A stretch of DNA of 23,105 bases, taken from positions 8,065-31,169 of the forward strand of contig NWUY0300001909.1 in assembly GCA_004151065.3 (NCBI GenBank), given 5' to 3'. The translations under genes were made by a program, and so were the position numbers. Below the pieces are notes generated by a model. The model ran no database searches. It was not told where the DNA came from and saw only the letters and a program-made list of their open reading frames with translations. The stretch comes from Larix sibirica (taxonomy: Eukaryota; Streptophyta; Pinopsida; Pinales; Pinaceae). The number at the start of each line of letters is the position of its first letter. The stretch's first letter is position 1. This document shows, in pieces, positions 10,059-18,946 of this stretch.

Positions 10059-10540
10059 AAAACTAAATTGAATGTTGATGAAAAGTGGAGAGGAATAAGG
10101 ATATATTTTTGGCTCACAGTTTTAGTCAACAGCATGGCATTGATTATAATGAAACATTTTCTCCACTAGTGAGACTTGACACAATCAGATTTCTATTGCC
10201 TATTGCAACACAAAATGGCTGGAATGTATATTAGATGGACATGAAATAAACATTCCTAAATGGATTTTTGGAGGAAGAGGTGCATGTGATACAACCACTA
10301 GGATATGAAGTAAGAGGACATGGAAGAAAGTTGTAGATGTTAAAGAAGGTCTTGTATTGTCTAAAGCAAGTGCCAAGAGTTTGTTATAGCAGAATTGATG
10401 GTTACCTGATAAGTAATGGTTTCAACATAAGCACTAGTGAACCCACTTTATATACAAAGGTAAATCTGCGAGAAGAAATTTTAATAGTTTGTTTGTATGT
10501 TGATGATCTATTTTTATAGGAAATATGTCCATAAATGAAT
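10059..10540 (+). pseudogene. Ty1/copia reverse transcriptase, 5'-truncated and frameshifted
   Basis: The fragment opens with KTKLNVDE, a pre-RT motif. It continues with FSQQHGIDYNETFSPLVRL (from 10121), then a version of the FLNG.LEEEV block, then LKKVLYCLKQVPR (10337 on), and then the catalytic YVDD at 10496-10507. This is the canonical order for Ty1/copia polymerase. Capsid, protease and integrase regions are absent, because the element is cut off by the SINE tail on its left. In-frame stops (for example after NVY, and TAG after YVDDLFL) and frameshifts near 10090-10120 make it inactive. The enzyme would copy element RNA into cDNA in virus-like particles. Confidence 0.9.
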
Positions 10541-11400
10541 TCAAAGAAACAAGGATAAAATAATTTGAAATGAAATATGTGTGTTTAATAAAGTATTTTC
10601 TTGAGATAGAAGTTACACAAATAGAAAATGGAATTTTCATTTGTAAATCTAAATATGCCAATGACATATTGAGAAGGTTTGGAATGATAAATTGCAAACC
10701 AACAACAACCCCAGTTGCAACATGAACAAAACTCAGTAAAAATGATAAAGCCACAAATGTTGATTCAACTTTATATAAGAGGTTGGTTGTCCAATACTAA
10801 TGTACTTTACAACTACCAGACCAAATATTATGTATGGAGTGAGTTTGATTTCAATATTTATGGAGTCTCCAAGAAGCAATCATTGGAAAGTTGGAAAAGG
10901 GTTCTTAAGATATATTGTACGGAAAACAAACTTTGGAGTTTTGTATTCAACAAAATTAGATTTCAAATTGCATGGGTACATAGACTGTGATTTTGCAGGT
11001 AGTTCAGATCACAGAAAACACACATTAGGATATGTGTTCATTTTTTGTTAAGGTGCTATAGAAAGAGTGTTAAAGAAACAACCAATAGTGATGATGTATC
11101 TAGTTGAAGCAGAATACAATACAATAACTTCAAAAACATGCCAAACTGTTTGGATGAGGAAAGTACCATTGGATCTATAGCATGATCAAGAAGATCCAAC
11201 ACAAATATTTTGTGACAACAAATTAGCCATAGCACTATCAAAGAACCATGTATTTCACAAGAGGAATGAGCACATAGATAGAAGGTTTTATTTCATTTGA
11301 GAACTTGTAAATAATCATGAAATATGCTTAGAATTTTATAGATCTACACATCAATTAGTTGATGTATTCACAAGACACCAATGAAAGAATATTTTGAGTC
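10541..11400 (+). pseudogene. Ty1/copia RT C-terminus and RNase H, degraded
   Basis: After the YVDD box the protein continues as KYVCLIKYFLEIEV, then CKSKYANDILRRFGM, then TTTRPNIMYGVSLIS near 10808. RNase H follows, with GYIDCDFAGSSDHRKHT (about 10975-11025) carrying the catalytic Asp of D.D.AG. Next are KKQPIVM, EAEYN (catalytic Glu), IFCDNKLAIALSKN (third Asp) and HIDRRFYF, ending with QLVDVFTR near 11380. The order and spacing match intact copia elements. Stops at 11049, about 11178 and about 11299 and local frameshifts show decay. The two catalytic regions remain readable, so this copy is younger than the LINE relic to its left. Confidence 0.9.
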
Positions 11401-11470
11401 TCAAATGAAAATTATTGGAGTTTGTAATGTTGTATATAATGAAAATTTATTGTGTGATGTATGTTAGAAA

Positions 11471-11481
11471 TTAAGGGGGAG
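11471..11481 (+). promoter_or_regulatory. Copia polypurine tract
   Basis: TTAAGGGGGAG lies immediately before the TG of the 3' LTR. This is the standard plus-strand priming site of LTR retrotransposons, where an RNase H-resistant purine run starts second-strand synthesis. Its position fixes the left edge of the LTR. Confidence 0.85.
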
Positions 11482-11980
11482 TGTTGGAAATATATTTCTA
11501 ACACATCGCCCCCAAAACTTAATGTTCTTCAACTGCCATCTTTTATCCATCTTAATATCTCATTAATTTTGGCATCTTTGTAGGATGGAGGATATCTCAT
11601 GTCTTGGTCCATCCATCACCTAAAATGCCTCATGGATATGAAAATTTGAGTATGATGAAATGAATTCTCATCTCATGTCATAGTGTATCTTCTCTCCATC
11701 AAGAAGCTCCAAGATGAGATTTTTCCCAATGCCAAAAATATCAAGATGTATAAATATTCCTTTTTCTTAATAATACATATTCCATCTTTTGGTTTTTCAT
11801 CTCACCTGCTCTACCTTTCATATAAAAGAACCCTAAACAAGTCACCTCATCATGCAAATTTGATCACAAGTTTGCAGTACATCATATAAGTTTGAGTATG
11901 TCGTTGTTCAATCAATCACGCAATCATCATCATCATCTTGTTTGCAACATTGTACTTAGGTCGAGGTTAACCATCCAACA
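11482..11980 (+). mobile_element. Ty1/copia 3' LTR, complete (499 bp)
   Basis: The LTR starts TGTTGGA directly after the polypurine tract and ends TCCAACA, a perfect 7-base inverted terminal pair. A second small inverted repeat follows the start (GGAAATATATTTC...). A TATA box (TATAAAAG) lies at 11821-11828, about 160 bases before the end, and a TC/ATC-rich leader-like stretch follows. This is the expected U3-R-U5 layout. The five bases after it are AAGTA, but the 5' LTR is missing, so the target duplication cannot be confirmed. Confidence 0.85.
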
Positions 11981-11984
11981 AAGT

Positions 11985-12220
11985 AATATTAAATATTGAA
12001 TGCGGCGGTGTATGTTTAATTGGATTAGAATTTGTTCAAATTTATAGATTTATATTCTACCCAATTAATCACTAATTTCTTGGCTACTCATGAATAATAT
12101 TTCCCTTTCACTTATAATATAGAAATCTATACTATGGAAATTTCGAGTAGGTAAAAAAAAACATTCAATGTGTTTCACAAGTTCTAATTCGAATAGGAAA
12201 AAGAATAAGCATGGGATGGT
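11985..12220. other. AT-rich DNA flanking the copia LTR, no gene seen
   Basis: No recognisable coding, RNA or transposon feature. Within the MADS gene model this would be intronic. Confidence 0.4.
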
Positions 12221-12443
12221 GGATCAATGAAGACACAACATGATCATGATAAAAAATCTACCAACAATTCCTAAAGATTCAAAACTACAGTATCATAACA
12301 CAAATCCAGCTTGTTGTGACTAGAACTACAAGGATTAATGAAAGCACAACAAAATCATGATCACAAATGTACCAACAGTTACTAAAGATACAAAAATATA
12401 ATATCACATCACAAATCCAACTCATTGTGACTAGAATTACAAG
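12221..12443. repeat. 111-bp tandem duplication
   Basis: Copy 1 (12221-12331, beginning GGATCAATGAAGACACAAC) is followed directly by copy 2 (12332-12443, beginning GGATTAATGAAAGCACAAC). Shared landmarks are ATCATGAT, CTACCAAC/GTACCAAC, CACAAATCCA and TTGTGACTAGAA. Scattered substitutions show it is not recent. No open frame crosses it. Confidence 0.8.
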
Positions 12444-13447
12444 CTCTCATACACAAATGAAACCAAATAATGCTTTCACAAGATATAAGTTTTACTACTC
12501 CTAAAACTAGACCTCTAATAACCCATTAGACTTGATCACATATGTAGTTGTCCTCAATATGGTATTTGATATTTTAGTAATCTATTTTATTGGAATAATT
12601 CATAAAGCTCAATAAATATTTTTTATTTATTATATAATAAAAATAATCCAATGTAAAAATTAGTAATTTGAGTGTTAAAGCTTACTTCTCAATACAATGC
12701 AAATACCTTATTATAATTTTAAGTTATTTCTACCAAATCTAAAAAAAAATTCATAAATTATAATCAAGAGATTTTATAATACAGATCTAAAATAATTTTT
12801 CAAATTAATTTCCCAAAATTAAATTTATCAATGTCAATAAATTCCAACATAAATAAACATAAAAAAATTATTTATTACATAATAAAATTTCTATTTCCAT
12901 GCCATATTGTACTTCTTTATGTGATACCTATAAATAGAACTTGCCCCAAAGACAATTACCCTATGTCATTCATTAACCAAATACCACTCCTGGGTGAACA
13001 TTCTAATATATAATTATGCTTTTGGGACACCCTTGAGCATATAACCCCATCATCCCATACATTGGGGATAAACAAAACACCCTTACATTTTCTATTTTGT
13101 TGCTATTGAAACTCATTAAATTTATACCCTAGGCATAATTAGATTATTATCATTGGAAACATTAAGTAAGAGGATAATAAAAGAACTCGAAAAGTAAGAG
13201 GATAATATAACAACTCGAAATTCTTCTTGTCCCTGATCAAGGTAAACAAATTAAATATAAATCTGATTTAATTCTATACTTTTATTAAATTTTATTTTAA
13301 AATTTTTTAAATGCATATTAATTTTAATTTTTTCTACGTAATACATCATAAATAGTTCCAAGAGGTAGTTCAATTAGTTGATGCTTCTCAATCCAAAACC
13401 AAAGTAATCCAGATCCAAAATTCATTTCTGCTTCATAATTAAACTCG
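12444..13447. other. Very AT-rich DNA, no gene seen
   Basis: Long A/T stretches and a 60-codon chance frame at 12831-13013. A small direct repeat (AAGTAAGAGGATAATA) occurs twice near 13165-13210. Nothing else that I can name; intronic if the MADS gene is intact. Confidence 0.45.
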
Positions 13448-13625
13448 GTAATACATAATATATATAAAAAATTTAAATTAAGCATTATTCTATATGTATA
13501 TGTTTTCTATTAAATTATGTTGGTTTAAGTAAATATGTAATGCATAATATATATAAGAATTTTAGATTGAGCATTATTCTATATGTTTATAATTTCTATT
13601 AAATTATTTTAATTTAAATAAATTT
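13448..13625. repeat. 89-bp AT-rich tandem repeat, two copies
   Basis: Copies start at 13448 and 13537. Both begin GTAAT[AG]CATAATATATATAA and include GCATTATTCTATATGT and CTATTAAATTAT. Divergence is modest. This block leads directly into a second repeat family, and a piece of its end (TTAAATAAATTTATTG) recurs inside that family. Confidence 0.8.
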
Positions 13626-13632
13626 ATTGTGT

Positions 13633-14010
13633 TCTTGAATTTGATTTTATGATTTTGATGCTTTAACAATTTTATAGGTAAAAATTGCTTTGATCTACAT
13701 TATATATTATGAGACATGTTGTTAAAATTTGATTTTATGATTTTGTTGTAAATTTTTTATAAATGATAATTACTTTGATTTACATTATACATTATGTTTC
13801 AATCTAAATTATGTTGATTTAAATAAATTTATTGTTATTGAATTTGATTTTATGATTTTTATGTTGTAAAGATTTTATAAGTGAGAATTGCTTTAATCTA
13901 CATTATACATTATGAGACCTGTTGTTCAGTTTGATTTTATGATTTTGTTGTAAAAAATTTATAGTGATAACTGCTTTGATCTACATACATTATGAGACAT
14001 GTTGTATGTT
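13633..14010. repeat. About 88-bp AT-rich minisatellite, four copies
   Basis: The landmark TTTGATTTTATGATTTT occurs at about 13640, 13728, 13843 and 13930. Each is followed by a GCTTTGATCTACATTATA-type segment and, in most copies, TATGAGACATGTTG. Spacing is 88, 115 and 87 bases; the middle copy carries an extra piece resembling the end of the preceding 89-bp repeat. This is a compound array, probably grown by unequal exchange. No coding function is suggested. Confidence 0.8.
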
Positions 14011-15181
14011 TTTAATATTTTATTTTAATGTAAGAGAATTGAGATTTTGTTTTAATTGTTGTAAAATTTAATAAATATTTTTAAGTATATGTCTATAAAC
14101 CTCATTTCAAAAAATTAAATACCTTCTCACACACAGGCAAAGGCCTTACCAACAAAATTTTGTACCTAGATTGTTTTTATATATATGAATACTATTGTTT
14201 TTTATTAGTAGAAATATGTGACAAAACCGTGTGACGATAGTATTTTTGCATGTCTCCTGGACGCGCCATAGTCTGGACTCTGAGGAGAATAAAACCAAGC
14301 CAGCTTACAAGGAAAGTAACGTCGCACGTAGTAATGTTTTATTCATTTAACAAATTCACCCTCCTTTCAAACTGTTAGCAAAATCAGAATTCTTTGCTTC
14401 GGCTTTCAAGTTCAGAGCACAACTTGCAATGAATATTACAACGGCCATGCCTTGAGTGGAATATATTGGAGAACGACTGTGACAGAGTTTTTGTAATCGG
14501 AGAATCACTACAAAGATGCGGAGGGCATTAACCCCGTACACATGTAAAACGCAGAGACTAGCCACACGGAAGCTTTTAGCCCTGTTCCCTCTACGTACCC
14601 TTTTTCCCACTACGTATGTATAGACTCCGTACTCTGCTATTATAAGCGGACCTGAGCTATGCCGCTGCGGCTGATTGACAACTGTAAAAATTTCAAACCC
14701 TATGATGGTAGCACTGAAGCTTAAAGCTTTGCCTACTAATGACTATCCGTGGCGAAACCTTTGAGAATACATTTGATTGGTTAATGGATTATAATGAGGA
14801 ACGAGCCAACAAACTGTCAATTAGGGTTCGTCTGCAATGTAAATTAGGGGTTTTTCCCGACTGTGAAGATAAACCCGTTTGTAAGCAATTAATATTGAAA
14901 ATAAACATTAACTAGTAAAGACTTATATTTATTTTGATCTCTTTGATATAGTGTGCGTGCAAGAAACCGGCAACCCTCCTGGGTGAGAGAGGTTGAACGA
15001 TATTCAAGATGCTGGATTTGCATTTGAAAGAGTTACATCATGATACTCCTCTGCATATGCTGATTGGCCTAAATGTAATGGCTCACTAATGTGATGTCTA
15101 TGTGCTGATGGCCAACGACAGAGTGTATGTGCAAATGCAGGAGATCGGTAGAAGAGGGCAAAGATAGGTATGGAGCTGTAC
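14011..15181 (-). other. Intron 1 of the MADS gene (5' part), no further exon found
   Basis: Minus-strand DNA just downstream of the MADS exon 1 donor. I looked for I-domain and K-domain peptide patterns here and farther left to position 1 and saw none. The stretch 14230-14650 is less AT-rich than its surroundings and contains an 84-codon minus frame (14356-14610), but that frame starts with GTG and has no known motif. Nothing else is recognised. Confidence 0.4.
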
Positions 15182-15183
15182 CT
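15178..15183 (-). promoter_or_regulatory. Splice donor of MADS exon 1
   Basis: On the minus strand the junction is CCAG|GTACAG, with the GT at 15181-15180. It falls exactly where MIKC first exons end, and the frame after it no longer resembles any MADS protein. Confidence 0.8.
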
Positions 15184-15363
15184 GGAACTGGAGAACTCAT
15201 AGAGTTTGCCTCTGTTGGAGAAGACAATCAAGGCCACTTCTGCATCACACAGGATTGACAGCTCCGACGCCTTTTTCATCAGTCCGTTCCGCCTCTTTGA
15301 AAAAGTTACTTGACGATTGATTTTGTTTTCGATCCTTCGCAGCTGGACTCGACCTCGACCCAT
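15182..15363 (-). CDS. MIKC-type MADS-box gene, first coding exon
   Basis: This exon encodes a complete MADS DNA-binding and dimerisation domain of a plant type II (MIKC) transcription factor, a nuclear protein that binds CArG boxes as a dimer. Residues 1-57 read MGRGRVQL, then [17 protein letters not shown] (9-25), then [20 protein letters not shown]. The exon is 182 bp (60 codons plus 2 bases) and ends in SSS with AG|GTACAG, a canonical donor; first exons of this length and phase are typical of MIKC genes. The ATG has A at -3 and G at +4. By sequence it is nearest the AGL6/SEP/AP1 superclade and probably AGL6-like, but it has unusual [11 protein letters not shown] where LLKKAYELSVL is usual. 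Beyond the donor the frame runs into intron. The I, K and C exons are not in the window. Orthology cannot be settled from this exon. Confidence 0.88.
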
Positions 15364-15485
15364 CTTGAACAGGCCCTTACAGCTACTGCAAATACTTTCT
15401 CTCTGCCTGAACCTCGCTTACCCTATCCCTCGCAAAAGAAGATACGATCAGGTCTTGAAGTTGACACTTTGCCCACCGCGGCAAT

Positions 15486-15496
15486 GGATTATATGG
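15486..15496 (-). promoter_or_regulatory. Possible TATA element of the MADS gene
   Basis: The minus strand reads CCATATAATCC here, about 125 bases upstream of the ATG. It would give a 5' leader of roughly 90-100 bases with a pyrimidine/GA-rich tract (GAGAGAAAG near 15395-15405). No other convincing TATA word lies closer. The match is short, so this is tentative, and the gene could use another start or a leader intron. Confidence 0.35.
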
Positions 15497-15552
15497 CCCT
15501 CTCGATCTCGACCGTACACTCACTGGATGTTTCTGTGATGGATGACAAATGA

Positions 15553-16340
15553 ATGTAAGTGGTTTTCGAGTAGTTGGTTTGTGAGTATTTTTGGGGAAGG
15601 GGAAAGTTTGGTTTTGTTTAATTCCAGCCTTGGATTGTGTGGAACTTGCAGTGGTGGGGGCGACAGTTCCAGAACCATAGATAGATTAACTTATGTCATG
15701 TCAATCAGATGTTCGCATATCTATTTCTGGCACTCCACCTGAGATAAGATCGGAAGCTCCATAACCAGTGGCTCATTCCCACTTCTCTTGATAACGGTAC
15801 AAATATTATTATTCTTATTCTTTTGATATTTATTAAATATTATGGTGTCTATTGTGATTGACTTTGGAAGTACCTTTCACACGCTGCACAAAGATAGATC
15901 GGAGCTGAGAGCGATAATATTGGTATTATTTTAGTTTTTTCATTTAATAAAACGTATTTTTATTACCATACAGGACTGAAATACATACTTTAGGTGTCTC
16001 AAGCATAGTTGCAGAATTACATATGCCAAATTTTAATATTCTTCTATGAGCCTTAGCTTAGGTAACTGTTTGCAAAAAGTAGAAATTGCTCTAGCATTAC
16101 ATAGTTAAAACAAAAATGGTTCTAAGAGCTCCAAAGTTGCTCTTTCATACTTTCAAGAAAAACCAAAAATTGAAAAAAAATTATGTTCGAGTATTTACTC
16201 CAAGTTATTATTGGAATATTTAAAAATACAAAGATTATAATATTAAAATCACTTATAAGCAAGTTTTCACAAGATTAAGCTTCATATATAACCTAGTTTT
16301 TTAGTCTTTTTAGTTTCTCACAATTTGTAATTTTTGTGAA
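15553..16340. other. MADS upstream region and AT-rich spacer
   Basis: 15553-15770 is GC-richer than the rest and would be promoter sequence of the minus-strand MADS gene. No exact CArG box (CC, six A/T, GG) was seen. 15780-16340 is AT-rich and may include the decayed 3' end of the neighbouring minus-strand LINE. No gene is recognised. Confidence 0.4.
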
Positions 16341-16760
16341 GATCATTGTACCTATTGAAATGATTAATCCTTCCTTAGAAAGAAAATCTACCCATTCATT
16401 TTGTTATGTAAAGATATGATACATCGTAAAGGAGTTGAAAGCACCTACTACCTCCTTTACAAGTTAAATACCAATACCTTGCGAATGTAAGTTCAAAAGC
16501 TATTGAGATCCATTCATCCAATTAACTACGAGTGACGAATCGCCGAAAATATGTTGATCATTGACTTCCTCCTCAAGTGCTAACTAAAGTCCTGAGAGCC
16601 AATAACTCTCCTCGATTGTTTGTACCATGAGCGCAATTTGCTTTAAACTCAATGAAGAGATTATCTGAGAAATAAAGAATACCTCCCAATCCACAGATTT
16701 TCTCATTTCCTTAACAAGCACCATGGGAAAAACTCTAGCAATTCCTTTTATCAATTATTA
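16341..16760 (-). pseudogene. LINE RNase H domain, degraded
   Basis: On the minus strand, from high to low coordinates, the readable peptide is GGI.YFSDNLFIEFKANCAHGTNNRGELLALRTL, then HIFGDSSLVVNWMNGSQ, then EWVDFLSKEG. These correspond to the plant LINE RNase H order: the GG..R strand, the catalytic Glu in N..EL.AL, the GDS Asp, and the final N..AD.LSK segment. The enzyme would remove RNA from the cDNA hybrid. In-frame stops and small shifts (for example after NGSQ) mark a dead copy. It follows the zinc-binding region in the same strand and order, so both belong to one element. Confidence 0.7.
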
Positions 16761-16999
16761 GATCTGACATTAGCCAGATTTTTTGACTTTTTTACCTCTT
16801 CTAAATAGGTTGATAAAGCCAAGACGACAGAAACTTGAAAGGAAGTCTTAAAAGTAAGTTCAAAGATTAATGAGTTTCTAGCTATCCAAATACTCTAGAT
16901 CACCATAAAAAAGAAACACTTCCATAAAGTCAAATCTTCCCTTTCAAACCATTTTTAAAACACTATTCAATTGAAGACGTGAAGACGAGACTTAAATGC

Positions 17000-17560
17000 T
17001 ATTTCAAATTTGAGTAGAATATGAGCAATTTCAAAATAGATGCTCCATAGTCTCTTTTGTTAATCTGCACAAACAATAGAAGCTTGGACCTTGAATATTT
17101 TTCCGACACAGAGTGTCCCAAGTTAGCACCTTCCCTCGGAGCAGAAGCGAGAAGAAAATTTTAGACTTATGAAGTGCCCAAGTCTTCCATAGAACCGAAC
17201 ACCACGAACTAGCTTGATGTGACAGCTTCCTCCACATAAAAGAATAATCCGAAAACAATCACCCGCAACACTACCAAACCACACAAAACATCCTCCTCAT
17301 CACTTAGAAAAGTATGCGCTTTGCACATTTCCAAAATCCAATTATCTCACACAGAGGCCCGCCGAGGAAGAAGACCCAACCGAACCACATACAACCAACC
17401 TTGAAGAAATTGTGATTGAGATTATAAATACCATTCTCATTAAAAAAAATAAGACCAAATCAAAAGACAAAAAGACTCTGAACCCACAACCAAAAATACC
17501 ATCATTTTCAAGTAAGCAAGTAGAGGACCAACTATTGGAAAAGCTAGATAATTGCTTACC
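17000..17560 (-). pseudogene. LINE RVT zinc-binding (zf-RVT) region, degraded
   Basis: A 75-codon minus frame starting at 17258 contains SSWCSVLWKTWALHKSKIFF, LLLRGKVLTWDTLCRKNIQG and FYCLCRLTKETMEHLF. This is the zf-RVT domain found between reverse transcriptase and RNase H in plant LINEs, with its C..C...E...HLF pattern. Upstream pieces up to about 17560 (for example TFLSDEEDVLCG near 17300, shifted in frame) fit the linker before the domain. Reverse transcriptase and endonuclease are absent, so the element is 5' truncated, which is common for LINEs. It points the same way as the MADS exon and lies about 1 kb upstream of its promoter region. Confidence 0.8.
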
Positions 17561-17840
17561 AGTGAAGGGAACCCCTACTTGATTTCTATGGAAACCTTAG
17601 AATCCAATCTAAAATCTCACCTTGACCAATATATTTTAAATTTAGAATATTTTCTCAAAATAAAATATAGTTTTTTTATTTATAAATTGAAAGTAATTTT
17701 TTCTTAAAATCCCTATTTCTAAGTAATAAAAGTGATATATACATAATTCTCAAAATATTTGTATATATTGTATTGATTTTGTTTGTTTTTATGTTTTATT
17801 CATGTAATGCAAGTTTTATATACAAAATTGTATTCTATAA
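17561..17840. other. AT-rich spacer, no gene seen
   Basis: No recognisable coding or repeat structure. The first 70 bases may still belong to the LINE or to another old repeat. Confidence 0.35.
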
Positions 17841-17980
17841 ATTAGAATAATTATTTAACTTGTGGCAGGTAGGTGAATGTGGATAAGTCACAAGTTAAAT
17901 GTCACTATTATTACATTAGAATAATCGCTTAATTTATGGCAGGTAAATGTGGATATGTCATAAGTTAAGTGTTTATTACA
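17841..17980. repeat. Tandem pair of hairpin units with conserved pairing
   Basis: Two adjacent units begin ATTAGAATAAT (17841 and 17915; period 74). Unit 1 has arms ATTTAACTTGTG (17853-17864) and CACAAGTTAAAT (17889-17900), a perfect 12-bp inverted repeat. Unit 2 has arms GCTTAATTTATG (17927-17938) and CATAAGTTAAGT (17959-17970), which also pair at all 12 positions counting two G-T wobbles. Two positions changed on both arms (T-A to C-G and G-C to A-T). The pairing extends by two base pairs into the loop and one outward in both units. Loops are 24 and 20 bases and share GCAGGTA and ATGTGGATA. Confidence 0.85.
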
Positions 17981-18044
17981 TGTAAATTGAAATAGTATAT
18001 ATATATAATTGTTTATTTCGAATTTGGAACTACGTACATAAATT

Positions 18045-18098
18045 ATTGTGTTTAAGAAGATAAACCTTCAGATTGTGTTTAAGAAGATAAACCTTCAG
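18045..18098. repeat. 27-bp perfect tandem duplication
   Basis: The unit (starting ATTGTGTTTAAG, ending CCTTCAG) occurs at 18045-18071 and 18072-18098 with no difference, and the first bases of a third copy follow. Perfect identity implies a very recent duplication or conversion. Confidence 0.9.
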
Positions 18099-18181
18099 AT
18101 TGTAAGATTGTAAATATTTAGTTATATATATTTGTATTGATTTTGCATTTATCTAATCAAATTGGAAGGGTTTAAAAGATA

Positions 18182-18690
18182 GATCTGACATGGAATCTGA
18201 AGGTAGTTGGAGAAGGGACAGAGATTTACATGGCTGCTCTAACTGTTCAATTCCCTCACCTAATGCTCTCCATCACTTCGATGGGAGAATCTCTGCAGAA
18301 AGCAGACTAATCCTGCACTGGCGAGTTGGTTCCAGGGCTTATTTTATCATTCGGAGGGTCGCGAACAACATGGAAAGCACATGGGAGCCAAAGACTTACT
18401 TCCCCTTGGAACTACGTTTTCTGCATTCGATGTGAAGTCTACGGCTTCTTTTTCTTTACTGCTTTTCTTGGGATGGATTTTGTTCAGTGAGGGCGCCGTC
18501 TGACTCTGGTATTTGCCAGGTTCTCATGTAGCGGTTTAGGGTTTAAAAACTGAAAAACACAGAGACATTCCCAAGTTGCGCGGCCGTACGGTGCGCCTTT
18601 TCCTCTCTATCATGGCATGGCTTTTGGCAAGTTGGTTCGCTGTGGGCGATGAGTCGATGACCATGCTAGGGTTTTTATATTTATCATTGT
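18182..18690. other. GC-richer island with possible promoter or exon, unidentified
   Basis: Base composition changes sharply from the AT-rich flanks. The longest plus frame (18190-18435, 81 codons from an ATG) has no domain I know. A second plus frame over the same DNA (MAALTVQFPHLMLSI, from about 18228) also looks protein-like, so the coding frame is undecided. Further right, AGGGTTT words occur at about 18536 and 18669, and a CpG-rich stretch (GCGCGGCCGTACGGTGCGC) sits at about 18577. AGGGTTT resembles the plant telo-box found in promoters and leaders of housekeeping genes. This could be the edge of a real gene, a retrocopy or a GC-rich transposon piece. Confidence 0.3.
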
Positions 18691-18946
18691 TTCTGAAAAT
18701 AGTTTTAATAGTTAGAAAAGATGGTTAGCTCCTGTTTGGCTTTCGATCAGAGAAAATGATTTTGGCTATTTAATAGTGACTAGCTTGTAACGTTTCATGT
18801 TGTAAGCGAGAATTATATTAGAAACCTTCATGACAAATATATTTTGAAGGCCAGATAAAAATTTGAAACGATCCAGATTATGCTACTTGATTATTAGTTA
18901 TTGAATATCAAATGGTAATCGGTTTTAAGCGAGCTATGGTTTTACT

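Noticed and set aside
10434-10754. 106-codon minus frame over the copia reverse transcriptase
   Set aside because: It is antisense to recognisable RT sequence and is a shadow frame.
14356-14610. 84-codon minus frame near the MADS exon
   Set aside because: It begins with GTG, which is not a normal plant start, and shows no I-, K- or other known motif.
15486-15496. CArG-like word (CCATATAATCC) upstream of the MADS gene
   Set aside because: It lacks the closing GG of CC(A/T)6GG on either reading, so it is better treated as a possible TATA element.
15310-15552. Two plus-strand frames of 73-80 codons over the MADS exon
   Set aside because: They are antisense to the intact MADS exon and its leader, and have no domain of their own.
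15747-15756. AGATCGGAAG, identical to the first ten bases of a common sequencing adapter
   Set aside because: The following bases (CTCC) do not continue the adapter, so this is a chance match and not contamination.
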